Source: Thiobacillus sp.
GTDB lineage: Bacteria; Pseudomonadota; Gammaproteobacteria; Burkholderiales; Thiobacillaceae
Direction of reading: 5' to 3'
Length of the DNA stretch: 64,000 bases
Assembly (NCBI RefSeq): GCF_030696885.1
Contig: NZ_JAUYRI010000027.1
Span: forward strand, 21,133 to 85,132
How positions within the stretch are numbered: the first letter of the stretch is position 1; each line of letters begins with the position of its first letter. The notes below the pieces were generated by a model that searched no databases, was not told the DNA's origin, and worked only from the letters and a program-made list of their open reading frames with translations. This document shows positions 36,434 through 45,189 of this stretch, one piece after another. The position numbers were made by a program, and so were the translations under genes.

Positions 36434-36804
36434 CAGTGTAGGTCCGGGGGAGCGCTTTCATGTTGGTGGGTTAAACATGGGAGGGAGAGACGAAGGCGTC
36501 GAAGACTGATCGGCGCCGCACGCGGCGGCCAAGCGAACGGCTCGGCTACACTGCACGCATCGCGATCTCGCCCAATCACCCATGATGCCCGTCGACGATG
36601 CGCTGTGCCTGCTCGGTGCGCGCTTCCTCGAATCGAGCGGCTTCGCGATCGAGCGCGTGGCGTTCGCCCATTACCCCTACCGGCCCGGCCTGCGCGGCGC
36701 GCTGGCGCACGTCGTGTTCGCCGTGCTGCCGCGTTGCTTCCGCCGCGTCCAGGTATCACCGTGCGACCGGGGCCGGGGCTGTCGCCACGGGCCTGAGTGC
36801 GGCC
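36434..36804. other. Non-coding stretch between the sensor gene and the ATP-grasp cluster
   Basis: No gene is supported. A possible plus-strand frame from about 36582 lacks a ribosome site and any recognisable family, and it runs through the NtrC and sigma-54 sites further right, so it is probably fortuitous or a relic. Confidence 0.4.
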
Positions 36805-36819
36805 GCACCAGCGTGGTGC
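36805..36819. promoter_or_regulatory. NtrC-type binding site upstream of the ATP-grasp cluster
   Basis: GCACC-AGCGT-GGTGC is a perfect NtrC-type dyad. It is centred about 130 bases upstream of the start point predicted from the sigma-54 element at 36916. Confidence 0.65.
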
Positions 36820-36915
36820 GACACTTCACGCGCGCGCCCCACGTTCGTCCACGGTGCCCCCCTGGTTACACCGCGTTGCCGGACACATGCTTGATTCCAA
36901 TAGGGTTTCGTTTCC

Positions 36916-36931
36916 TGGCATGACTAATGCA
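36916..36931 (+). promoter_or_regulatory. Sigma-54 promoter of the ATP-grasp cluster
   Basis: TGGCATGACTAATGCA has the GG and GC at ten-base spacing, TGGCA and TGCA matches, and the favoured G after the -24 box. The predicted start is near 36942, 37 bases before the ATP-grasp start codon. Confidence 0.62.
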
Positions 36932-36978
36932 CTAAGCTGGATACGGGCATGGCGTGCGCCCGAAAAACGGAGACTGGC

Positions 36979-38433
36979 ATGAAGATCGATTGCGGGAGCT
37001 ACCCGCTGATGGGCGGGTATGACGAGTTGCTGGAAGCGCCGGGCAAGCCGCGCGACGGCGCAGGCGGCCTGTGCGATTACTTCGCCGAGTTGCCTGCGGA
37101 TGAACTCGAGGCGCGCCACCATGCCGTCGACGCGGCCATCATGGCGGCGGGGATCACCTTCACCGTGTATTCCGAGGCGGGCAATATCGACCGTGCCTGG
37201 CCCTTCGACGTGGTGCCGCGCATCATCGACAAGCTCGAGTGGGACCACATCGAGGCCGGGCTGAAGCAGCGCCTGAAGGCGCTCAACTGCTTCATCGACG
37301 ACATCTATCACGCGCAGACGATCGTCCGCGACGGCGTGTTTCCGGCCGAGGTGCTGGCCGATTCGAAGAATTTTCGTGCAGCCTGCGTCGGCGCTAATCC
37401 GCCGTTCGGCGTGTGGGCGCACATTTGCGGCACCGATCTCGTGCGCGACGGCGACGGCACGGTCTACGTGCTGGAAGACAACCTGCGCGTGCCCTCGGGG
37501 GTGTCCTACATGCTGGAAAACCGCCAGCTGATGAAGCGGCTGTTTCCCGAACTGTTCGCGCGCTACGACGTGCTGCCGGTCGACGATTACACCGCGCAGC
37601 TCTACGACACCCTGGCCGCGCTGTCGCCGCGCGAGGACGAGCGGCCGGAAATCGCGGTGCTCACGCCCGGCGTCTTCAACTCGGCCTACTTCGAGCATTC
37701 CTATCTGGCGCAGCAGATGGGCGCGCATCTGGTGGAGGGCCCCGACCTGGTGGTGCTGGACGACGACTGCGTGTACATGAAGACGATCGAGGGGCTGACC
37801 CGTCTCGACGTCATCTACCGCCGCATCGACGACGATTTCATCGACCCGGAAGTCTTCCGCGCCGATTCGGCGCTGGGCGTGCCAGGCCTGATGCGCGCCT
37901 GGAAGGCCGGCAAGGTCGGCATTGCAAATGCGCCCGGCGCAGGCGTGGCCGACGACAAGGTGGTGTATGCCTATGTCCCCGAAATGATCCGCTACTACCT
38001 CGGCGAGGACGCGATCCTGCCCAACGTGCCGAGCTATCTGTGCATGAACGAGGCTGACCGCGAGTACGTGCTGGCGAATCTGGACAAGCTGGTGGTCAAG
38101 CCGGCCAACGAGTCGGGCGGCTACGGCATGCTGGTGGGGCCGAAGTCGACCGCGGAAGAGCAGGCGATCTTCGCCGACCTGATCCGCGCCAACCCGCGCA
38201 ACTACATGGCGCAGCCGACCCTGTCGCTGTCCACCGTGCCGACGCTGTGCGACGGCGCCATCGAGCCGCGCCACGTCGACCTGCGTCCGTTCATCCTGCA
38301 GGCGCGGGACATGTACGTCACGCACGGCGGGCTCACCCGCGTGGCCCTGCGGCGCGGGTCGCTGGTGGTGAACTCGTCGCAGGGCGGCGGCAGCAAGGAC
38401 ACCTGGATCATTCAGGGAGACGCATCGTGCTAG
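36979..38433 (+). CDS. Circularly permuted ATP-grasp protein (DUF404/DUF407 type)
   Basis: A 484-residue enzyme of the circularly permuted ATP-grasp family, predicted to form amide or peptide bonds. Recognisable segments are FIDDIYHAQTIVRDGVFP, the ATP-site region VYVLEDNLRVPSGVSYMLENR, and LVVKPANESGGYGM near the C-terminus with the RPFILQ motif. Family knowledge: these proteins co-occur with alpha-E proteins, transglutaminases and Anbu and are thought to make or attach a small peptide tag. The start at 36979 has GGAG eight bases upstream. It overlaps the alpha-E gene by seven bases, so the two are translationally coupled. Confidence 0.92.
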   Translation: MKIDCGSYPLMGGYDELLEAPGKPRDGAGGLCDYFAELPADELEARHHAVDAAIMAAGITFTVYSEAGNIDRAWPFDVVPRIIDKLEWDHIEAGLKQRLKALNCFIDDIYHAQTIVRDGVFPAEVLADSKNFRAACVGANPPFGVWAHICGTDLVRDGDGTVYVLEDNLRVPSGVSYMLENRQLMKRLFPELFARYDVLPVDDYTAQLYDTLAALSPREDERPEIAVLTPGVFNSAYFEHSYLAQQMGAHLVEGPDLVVLDDDCVYMKTIEGLTRLDVIYRRIDDDFIDPEVFRADSALGVPGLMRAWKAGKVGIANAPGAGVADDKVVYAYVPEMIRYYLGEDAILPNVPSYLCMNEADREYVLANLDKLVVKPANESGGYGMLVGPKSTAEEQAIFADLIRANPRNYMAQPTLSLSTVPTLCDGAIEPRHVDLRPFILQARDMYVTHGGLTRVALRRGSLVVNSSQGGGSKDTWIIQGDASC

Positions 38434-39383
38434 CCCGCGTCGCCGAAAACCTGTACTGGATGGCGCGCTATCTCGAGCGCGCCGAGGACACCGCGCGCCT
38501 GATCAACGCCGCCACCATGATGCTGATGGACATGCCGCGCGGCGCCAGCTTCGGCTGGGAGGACCTGCTCAGGGTGGTGGGTCTGGACGAGGATTTCCAC
38601 CAGCACTACGACGAGGCGAGCGAAACCGCGGTGATGAGCTTTCTGATCCAGGACGAGCGCAATCCGTCGTCGATCTTCGCCTGCGTGCGCCACGCGCGCG
38701 AGAACACCCGCACCTTCCGCGAGGTGCTGCCGCGCGAATCGTGGGAGTGGGTCAACGAGCTCTACCTCTACACCAGCACGCACAAGAGCAGCGCGCTCGA
38801 CCGCCGCAAGCGCATCGAGGTGCTGACCGAGATCATCCGCCGCCGCCAGGCCGTGGTCGGTCTGCTGTCCGGCACCATGAGCCGCGACGAGGCCTTCCAG
38901 TTCATGCGGCTGGGGCGCAATATCGAGCGCGCCGACATGACCACGCGCGTGCTCGACGTCAGCTATGCCATCAACCTGCCGTTCCAGGACAGCCAGTACC
39001 ACGACCTCATCTGGATGAGCGTGCTGCAGGCCCTGTCGGCGCACCAGATGTACCGCCGCCACGTCAGCGTGCATGCCAAGGGCCACAAGGTGCTGGCCTT
39101 CCTGCTCAACGATATTCAGTTCCCGCGCAGCGTGCGCCACTGTCTGCACGAGATCCAGTTCGCCCTCGACGAGTTGCCCGGCGTCGAGCCGATGCGGCGC
39201 CTGCAGGGCATGCTGAACCTGGTGGACGGCGCCGATTACCGTGTGCTGGCAAAGAACGGGCTGCACGAATTCTGCGACGACATCCAGGCCCGGCTGGCCG
39301 ACCTCAACACGGTCATCGGCGAGACCTACTTCCGCGCGGCGCATCCGCAAAAGATGAGCCAATCCCTGTTTAACCTGGTTTGA
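38427..39383 (+). CDS. Alpha-E domain protein (DUF403)
   Basis: A 318-residue all-helical protein of the alpha-E family. Typical features are the opening LARVAENLYWMARYLERAEDTARLI and the internal repeat FMRLGRNIERADMTTRVLDV. The family is an obligate genomic partner of the permuted ATP-grasp enzyme, with no known biochemical role; both repeats place Glu-Arg pairs as if for a shared binding site. The GTG start at 38427 (with GGGAG upstream) overlaps the ATP-grasp gene's end. Confidence 0.92.
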   Translation: MLARVAENLYWMARYLERAEDTARLINAATMMLMDMPRGASFGWEDLLRVVGLDEDFHQHYDEASETAVMSFLIQDERNPSSIFACVRHARENTRTFREVLPRESWEWVNELYLYTSTHKSSALDRRKRIEVLTEIIRRRQAVVGLLSGTMSRDEAFQFMRLGRNIERADMTTRVLDVSYAINLPFQDSQYHDLIWMSVLQALSAHQMYRRHVSVHAKGHKVLAFLLNDIQFPRSVRHCLHEIQFALDELPGVEPMRRLQGMLNLVDGADYRVLAKNGLHEFCDDIQARLADLNTVIGETYFRAAHPQKMSQSLFNLV

Positions 39384-39387
39384 CCCC

Positions 39388-40620
39388 ATGGCCGCATCGC
39401 TCGGTTTTCCCCGCTTCGGCGACAAGCAGAACTCGCCCCAGTTCGAGGACTACCTCGGCCAGTTGCTGGAGGAGCGCGACCGCATCGGGCTGACCGAAGC
39501 CATCCGCCAGATCGATGCGCTGATGATCACTGTCGAGCCCAGCCATTCGGTCGCCTATGTCGCCGAGCTGTGCGTGATGACGCCCTACCATTATTTGGTC
39601 ACGCTCGAATCGGAATCGCACTTCACTCACATCCTGCGCATCGACATGAGCGCGCCCGACCTCCTGGTGCGCGAGGTCAAGGACCCCAATGTGCGCGGCA
39701 TCTTCCGCAGCCTCAACGAGGTCTATCCCATCGGTGCGGTCAAGCCCAACTCGCGCTACATGGGCGAGGTGCTGCGCGTCACCGACCCGCACGCCGTGGT
39801 CGACATGCAGAAGGCGCGCGACATCCGTTTCTTCAACCAGGACCAGATCCGTAAGCTCGAACTGCCCGGCAACATGGCCGTGGTCAAGCCCAGCCCCTAC
39901 ACCCACAACATCGTCGCCTATTGGGAGCGCCCCGAGTCCGATGTCCGCGTCTATGCGCTGGGCTGGAGCAGCATCCGCGACGACATGCAGGCCGCTTACG
40001 AAGGCGCGAAGGCCACGCAGAAAAAGCTCGGCATCGACGAACTGTTGCTGCCGATCGACCATCTCGCCACCCGCATCTACAGCCAGAACCGCGAAGCCGC
40101 CATCCTCGAATACCTCACGCTGTCGAGCTATTACTACTGGGGTTCCTATGACATCGCCGACCAGAACTCGTCGACCAACGTCACCAAGAGCGTGCATTTC
40201 GCCAACGAGCTCGAATCCCCGGCCAAGGTGTTTACCGCGGCGAACCATCCCTACTTCATGAACCATTTGCTGACCGAGTCGCCCACCGAAGCCTTCGTGC
40301 GCAACTTCGGCCCGCGCCTGCATCACATCGCGGTGGCCGTAAAGGATGGCGAAACCGAAGCCCAGGCCAACATCGATTACGTCGTGGCCTCGCTGCGCGA
40401 CTGCGGCCAAAAATTCCTGCTCGACGTCATCGGTTCGAAGGAAGCGGGTTTGAAGCAGATCTTCTCCAGCGCCTCGGAATATTCCTCGCTCATCGTCGAA
40501 TACGTCCAGCGCTTCGGCGGCTTTCAGGGATTCTTCACCAAGGACAACGTCGCCGAGCTCACGCATGCCGCGGGCGTGGAGGAAAGCCTGCGCGCGTTGC
40601 AGAAAGAGGCGCAGGCGTGA
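39388..40620 (+). CDS. HPPD-like VOC-fold protein in the ATP-grasp cluster
   Basis: A 410-residue protein of no named family. Its C-terminal half resembles 4-hydroxyphenylpyruvate dioxygenase and related VOC enzymes: IDHLATRI (His225), RLHHIAVAV (His313) and IVEYVQRFGGFQGFF (Glu371) line up with the two-His-one-Glu iron site and the EIIQR...GFGxGNF ending of HPPD. The His-Glu spacing is shorter than in HPPD. The N-terminal ~200 residues are unassigned. It follows the alpha-E gene by four bases and precedes a transglutaminase, so it probably acts on the product or substrate of the ATP-grasp enzyme. The assignment is inference from motifs. Confidence 0.72.
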   Translation: MAASLGFPRFGDKQNSPQFEDYLGQLLEERDRIGLTEAIRQIDALMITVEPSHSVAYVAELCVMTPYHYLVTLESESHFTHILRIDMSAPDLLVREVKDPNVRGIFRSLNEVYPIGAVKPNSRYMGEVLRVTDPHAVVDMQKARDIRFFNQDQIRKLELPGNMAVVKPSPYTHNIVAYWERPESDVRVYALGWSSIRDDMQAAYEGAKATQKKLGIDELLLPIDHLATRIYSQNREAAILEYLTLSSYYYWGSYDIADQNSSTNVTKSVHFANELESPAKVFTAANHPYFMNHLLTESPTEAFVRNFGPRLHHIAVAVKDGETEAQANIDYVVASLRDCGQKFLLDVIGSKEAGLKQIFSSASEYSSLIVEYVQRFGGFQGFFTKDNVAELTHAAGVEESLRALQKEAQA

Positions 40621-40708
40621 TCGTCTAAACTCTGAAATGTCTGGAGGCAGCCATGAAAGTGGCTGTGCGGCCGGTTCTCCCCATCATCCTCGGGTGCCAA
40701 AAATCCCC

Positions 40709-41605
40709 ATGATTCATATCCGGTTTTCGATCGACCTCAGCTACGAAGTGATTGGCCGGCCAGCCGATTTCATTTTCAATATCCACGCTGCGCCCACCGC
40801 CCATCAGCTCATCCTTAGGGAATCACTGACGATCAGCCAGCCGCTGTCGTCGACCATTTACGATGATCCGCTGCTTCGTCACCGGCTGCTCCGTCTGCGC
40901 GCCAACCCGGGTCCGCTCAAGATCAGCTATCAGGCAGAAGTCGACATCCGCCATCATGTCGCCCAGCCGGAAAAGATTGCGGAAATGCCGATTGCCGATT
41001 TGCCGACGGAAGTGCTGCCCTATCTTTACCCGAGCCGGTATTGCGAATCGGACAGGCTGCAGCAACTGGCCAACCAGACCTTTGGCCACCTGCCGCCCGG
41101 CTACCAGCGGGTTGAGGGCATCCGTAAATGGGTGCAGGAACGCACCCACTTCACCTCCGGCAGCAGCAATTTCACCACCTCCGCCATCGACACCTACCAG
41201 CAGCAGGCGGGCGTTTGCCGTGATTTCGCGCATCTGATGATCGCCCTGTGCCGCGCCCTCAACATCCCCGCGCGCTTCTGTTCGGGCATCGATTACGGCG
41301 CCGACCCAGCCTTCGGGCCGACCGACTTTCATGCCTATGTCGAAGTCCTTCTCGGCGGGCGCTGGTTTATTTTTGACCCGTCGGGCATGGCCGTGCCGAT
41401 GGGTTTTGTGCGCATCGGCACCGGGCGTGACGCGGCGGATATTTCCTTTGCCACCATCTTCGGGGATATCAAGTCCGACGTGCCCGTGCTAGCCATCGAG
41501 GCGATCGATGACCCAACCCGCGGCTACGTGCTGCCCTGGCGCTGCCCCGAAGCCCTGTCGACCGATGCGCTGATTGCCATCCCCGGTAAAGGCGGTGAGG
41601 AATAA
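40709..41605 (+). CDS. Transglutaminase-like cysteine protease-fold protein
   Basis: A 298-residue transglutaminase-family protein with a complete Cys-His-Asp triad: Cys170 (GVCRDFAHL), His208 (DFHAYVEV) and Asp223 (IFDPSG). An N-terminal beta domain of about 115 residues, starting MIHIRFSIDLSYEV, precedes it. Such proteins may hydrolyse or exchange amide bonds in peptides. It is the fourth gene of the operon begun by the ATP-grasp gene. No clear ribosome site is visible at the chosen start, 88 bases after the preceding gene. Confidence 0.88.
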   Translation: MIHIRFSIDLSYEVIGRPADFIFNIHAAPTAHQLILRESLTISQPLSSTIYDDPLLRHRLLRLRANPGPLKISYQAEVDIRHHVAQPEKIAEMPIADLPTEVLPYLYPSRYCESDRLQQLANQTFGHLPPGYQRVEGIRKWVQERTHFTSGSSNFTTSAIDTYQQQAGVCRDFAHLMIALCRALNIPARFCSGIDYGADPAFGPTDFHAYVEVLLGGRWFIFDPSGMAVPMGFVRIGTGRDAADISFATIFGDIKSDVPVLAIEAIDDPTRGYVLPWRCPEALSTDALIAIPGKGGEE

Positions 41606-41768
41606 CACATCGCTTTGGCGTCGCGCATCCCCCGAAAACGGCCGGCGCTCCAAGGCACGATGCCCCGCAATGAGCCGTGTCGAAAAAATTTACACATCAA
41701 GCCGACAGTCGCGGTCGCGAACCTGAAAATACATTCTAAGCAAATGAATTTATACAAATAATTATTAT

Positions 41769-41785
41769 TGGGAATGTTTTTTGCT
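41769..41785 (+). promoter_or_regulatory. Possible sigma-54 promoter upstream of the PEP-CTERM gene
   Basis: TGGGAATGTTTTTTGCT has GG and GC at ten-base spacing and a good TTGCT, but a poor -24 box. The surrounding 41690-41790 is strongly AT-rich for this genome, consistent with a promoter region. Confidence 0.35.
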
Positions 41786-41881
41786 ACACCCGGTTTGCCG
41801 GCACAGACCCAAGCGCGTCGCCCGGCCCGGGCAATCGACCAGGAACACCCATATCAATCAAGCCCGTACAAGGAGAACGGC

Positions 41882-43594
41882 ATGATTCTGAAGTTCGGCA
41901 TGGCAACGGTGGCAATCGCCAGTACGATAATGTTTTCGAATACACACGCGGCGGTCATGTACGATTCCGGCGCGCTGGCATTCGCAAGCTCGGGTCAGAG
42001 CATGTGGGATTCGGGTGGTGCCTTCCGCAAGGAAGATTCGGTCTTTCTGGGTTCCACCTGGACCAACAAGACGGCCACCATCGGCGGTATTGCAGGCAAC
42101 GCCAATGAAGTCGTGATTCCGGCCATCGGCGCCATTACCGTCCCGATATACGAGCCCCGCATATGGGTGCCGACGCCGACATGGAGCAATCCCCTTAAAG
42201 GTTACTTTACCGGTTGCGGCTGCACCAAAAATGTCACGATCAAACCCGCCACCAACGCGGTCACGGTCGACACCCGAACAGGCGCCCAGCTGAATGTGCA
42301 TACGTCCGGCAAGGTCGGGCTCGAGTTCGGGTACAGCATCGACAGTGGCTCGGTCGATACCACCGCGACCTTTCAGGCGATGGCGGAACTGCCTGACACC
42401 ATTCAGGCGGCTGAATTCTTCAGCATCAATACCGACAGCATTTTCGCCAAGGGCACGATCGAGACCCAGTCGCCCAAAGCCGAGGCGTATATCAGCGCCA
42501 TCATGCAACTGTCTGGTTCCATCGATGCGCAGGCCTGCGCGTTGACCTTTGGATGTGCCAATTCAGGCTCTGTCGCGTTGCCTACCGTCAATATGGATCA
42601 ACGGATCCTGTCGATCGACCCCAGCAGTCTGAAAATACTGGACGGCATCATGCCCAGCGGCGAAGCCTTTGCCGAAGTGCCCATACTCAACCAGAGTCTG
42701 GTGCTGGAGGGCGGCGCTACCGTGGCACCGCCCGTGGTTGGCTTCAAGCTGACGGGGCCAGGCGGGCTGACCCTTGCGACCAGTTTGCCGCCGACGCCGG
42801 CAGTCTCTGTCGATTTGGCTGAACTGACCGTGTTCGTCCCCGACATCGCCACCAACGGAACGGGGTCGGGCGTCCCGGTTACATCGAGCGGGCGGGATGA
42901 CCTGCTGTCGGCGCAGTTCGATATTGACGGAGCCGCGACGCTATTTGGTGGTCTGCCGCCGGCCGGGCTCAACTTTGATCTCATCGATGCCGGTCCATTC
43001 AAGCTGTCGGTTTCCTTTGACCTGATCGACGTGGATGCGGGCCCCGTACTGGGGGTCACGCAGGATTTCGAATTCGAGCCGACCCTGATGGCCGACATTC
43101 AGTTCAGCAACCCGGTCGAGATCGCCGGCCTTGCGGGCCTGCATGACAGCTGGAGCGGACTCTGGAGCGATCTGCCGGAATTTGCGATTACGGATACAAC
43201 GACGTTCACCCCCACGTTCTGGCTGGATGCGCTGCTGAAAAACGATATGGGGCTCGACCTGGGCCTGGTCGGTACGCTGGACTTGTTGAAGTTGGGCGCC
43301 ACCGGTTCGATCGGCGGGGTGGATATTTTGAACTTCAATACGCTCAGTCTCAATAATCTGCTGGGCATAGGCAATACGCTGTTCGAAACGCCCAAGGTGG
43401 GTTTCTCCGTATACGACACCACATTCAAGCTGGGCGGCTTCAACCGACTTGCAGGCACCCCCTTCACCCTGAGCGTTGACGGCCAGGTGCCCGAGCCTGG
43501 AACCGTCGGCTTGCTGCTCGCAGGATTGCTGGCCGTGCAGTTGGGACGCCGGCGCCGCGCCAAGGCCCGCAATCTGGAGCCGCTTGGTGGCTGA
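41882..43594 (+). CDS. PEP-CTERM-anchored exported protein
   Basis: A 570-residue exported protein. A signal peptide (MILKFGMATVAIASTIMFSNTHA) is followed by a long beta-rich region and a C-terminal sorting tail VPEPGTVGLLLAGLLAV...RRRR, the PEP-CTERM signal recognised by exosortase. It is probably displayed on the surface or released into exopolysaccharide. The ATG at 41882 has AAGGAGAA upstream. No domain of known function is recognised. The next gene overlaps its end. Confidence 0.88.
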   Translation: MILKFGMATVAIASTIMFSNTHAAVMYDSGALAFASSGQSMWDSGGAFRKEDSVFLGSTWTNKTATIGGIAGNANEVVIPAIGAITVPIYEPRIWVPTPTWSNPLKGYFTGCGCTKNVTIKPATNAVTVDTRTGAQLNVHTSGKVGLEFGYSIDSGSVDTTATFQAMAELPDTIQAAEFFSINTDSIFAKGTIETQSPKAEAYISAIMQLSGSIDAQACALTFGCANSGSVALPTVNMDQRILSIDPSSLKILDGIMPSGEAFAEVPILNQSLVLEGGATVAPPVVGFKLTGPGGLTLATSLPPTPAVSVDLAELTVFVPDIATNGTGSGVPVTSSGRDDLLSAQFDIDGAATLFGGLPPAGLNFDLIDAGPFKLSVSFDLIDVDAGPVLGVTQDFEFEPTLMADIQFSNPVEIAGLAGLHDSWSGLWSDLPEFAITDTTTFTPTFWLDALLKNDMGLDLGLVGTLDLLKLGATGSIGGVDILNFNTLSLNNLLGIGNTLFETPKVGFSVYDTTFKLGGFNRLAGTPFTLSVDGQVPEPGTVGLLLAGLLAVQLGRRRRAKARNLEPLGG

Positions 43595-44210
43595 CGGTCG
43601 ATCCTTAAAATTCACAACGGCCATTTTCTCGGCGGCAATCCTCCTTTTCGCGGCGGAGGCGCGTCCGGCAGATCAACAGGGCCAATATGCCATTCGTGGC
43701 GCCGGCCTGATCAGCTGCGCACTTTTCACGCAGGAGCGGGCCGTGCGCGGCGATGTTTACCTGATGACGGCAGCATGGGTCGACGGATACATTACGGGCA
43801 TCAATCAGTACGCGCCGCAAACGTATGATGTTCTGTCGTTCGAAGGCACCGAGTTGCTGATGTCGATTCTCAACGAGCATTGCAAGACGCACCCGGGAGA
43901 TCCCGTCTTCGGTGTGCTGGCTGGCCTGTTCAGAAAGGTGTGGGCGGATCGCATTACTGACAAGTCGGACAAGACGACCATTGTGCTTGCAGACAAGCAA
44001 GCCCGGCATTACCTGGAACTGATCGAGCGCATCCAGAAAAGGCTGCAGGCGAAGCGGTTTTATACGGGGGCGATCAGCGGCAAGTATTCCCCGCAAACCA
44101 TCAAGGCCATGAAGCGTTATCAGAAATCCATCGGCCTGGAAGAAACGGGTTTCCCCGATCAATTGACATTGTGGCGGCTGCTTCGAAGTGACCCCGGTGT
44201 TAATCGATAG
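43587..44210 (+). CDS. Exported protein with C-terminal peptidoglycan-binding domain
   Basis: A 207-residue protein. The likely GTG start (43587) has GGAG seven bases upstream and overlaps the PEP-CTERM stop, which implies translational coupling. A signal peptide (FTTAIFSAAILLFAAEARPA) is followed by an uncharacterised region and a PG_binding_1-like end (YTGAISGKYSPQTIKAMKRYQKS...). It may tether or assist the PEP-CTERM protein at the cell wall (inference from coupling). Confidence 0.72.
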   Translation: MADGRSLKFTTAIFSAAILLFAAEARPADQQGQYAIRGAGLISCALFTQERAVRGDVYLMTAAWVDGYITGINQYAPQTYDVLSFEGTELLMSILNEHCKTHPGDPVFGVLAGLFRKVWADRITDKSDKTTIVLADKQARHYLELIERIQKRLQAKRFYTGAISGKYSPQTIKAMKRYQKSIGLEETGFPDQLTLWRLLRSDPGVNR

Positions 44211-44255
44211 ACGCGGGTTCCTCCTGGCCGGAAGCGCGTCCTGTCTACCCGCCAG

Positions 44256-45110
44256 CTAATCCAACTCCGTCACCCACACCCCCACATCGAGATTCGCTCC
44301 CGGCGGCCCAACGAACGAGCCGGAGACCGGGGGCACCGATTCGGGCAAGCGCGCCACCGCGATGGCGATGTGACTGCTGCCCACGATTTGACCGATGCTG
44401 GGGTCGAATCCCTTCCAGCCTGCACCGGGCAGGAAGACTTCGGCCCAGGCATGGGTGGCGCCGTAGTTCACCGTCGAGGGGGGCGCATGCAGGTAGCCGC
44501 TGACGAAGCGCGCGGCGAGGCCCAGGCGGCGTGCCGCCTGCATGAACAGATTGGCGGAGTCGCGGCACGAGCCGCTGCCGCGGGCCAGGGTTTCTGCTGC
44601 GGTTTGAACCCCGGGTTCCTCGCGCAGCTGATACGTCAGCGTCTGATGAATGTGGGTGCACAGGCGCTTCAGTAGGGCGTAGGTCTGGATCGCTTCACCG
44701 GGCTGCCACACATTGGCCACCCATGGCGTCAACGGGTCGCTGGCTACGGGGGCGGCGCCGTTCAGGTAGGGCGCCAGCAAAACCCGCTCCTCGGGCGTGT
44801 AGGCAAACGGGTAGTTGATCGCGTAAGGGGCTACCAGAAAATCCAGCGGCGCTTCGTTGAATTGCTGGATGATGGCTTCGCTCTCGATCACGAGCTGGCT
44901 GGTGGGCGTGTCGAACGTGGCGATCGCCACCGAGTTGTCTTCCGCGTCGCGATGCCAGCGCAGGGTGGCCGTTGGCGTGATGTCCAGGCTCGAGGATTCG
45001 ATGCGCAACTCGTGGCCTTCGCGCGGGCGCAGACGCAAGGTGTGGGGCTGAAGCCGCACCAGGCCGGAGAAGTTGTAGTAGGTGCGGTGAAGGATTTTAT
45101 AGCGCTGCAT
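44256..45110 (-). CDS. Transglutaminase-family protein
   Basis: A 284-residue protein. An N-terminal bacterial transglutaminase-associated domain (MQRYKILHRTYYNFSGLVRLQPH) is followed by a transglutaminase core with the full triad: Cys182 (GSGSCRDSA), His220 (GATHAWAEV) and Asp236 (KGFDPS). It is the last gene of a four-gene operon on the minus strand (transglutaminase/DUF2126, ParA-like, AhpD-like, this). Its core is similar in layout to the N-terminal domain of the large DUF2126 protein. Confidence 0.9.
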   Translation of the reverse strand: MQRYKILHRTYYNFSGLVRLQPHTLRLRPREGHELRIESSSLDITPTATLRWHRDAEDNSVAIATFDTPTSQLVIESEAIIQQFNEAPLDFLVAPYAINYPFAYTPEERVLLAPYLNGAAPVASDPLTPWVANVWQPGEAIQTYALLKRLCTHIHQTLTYQLREEPGVQTAAETLARGSGSCRDSANLFMQAARRLGLAARFVSGYLHAPPSTVNYGATHAWAEVFLPGAGWKGFDPSIGQIVGSSHIAIAVARLPESVPPVSGSFVGPPGANLDVGVWVTELD

Positions 45111-45189
45111 GGTTCATCCTGTGTGCCCGCTCCGTGGGTGTCGCATTGGCGTGGGGGTCAGTGTGGCGCGCATGATGGCCGTGTCGGTC

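Noticed and set aside
36582..36923. Possible plus-strand protein of 113 residues before the ATP-grasp gene
   Set aside because: It has no ribosome site or family match and overlaps the NtrC and sigma-54 sites; it is treated as non-coding.
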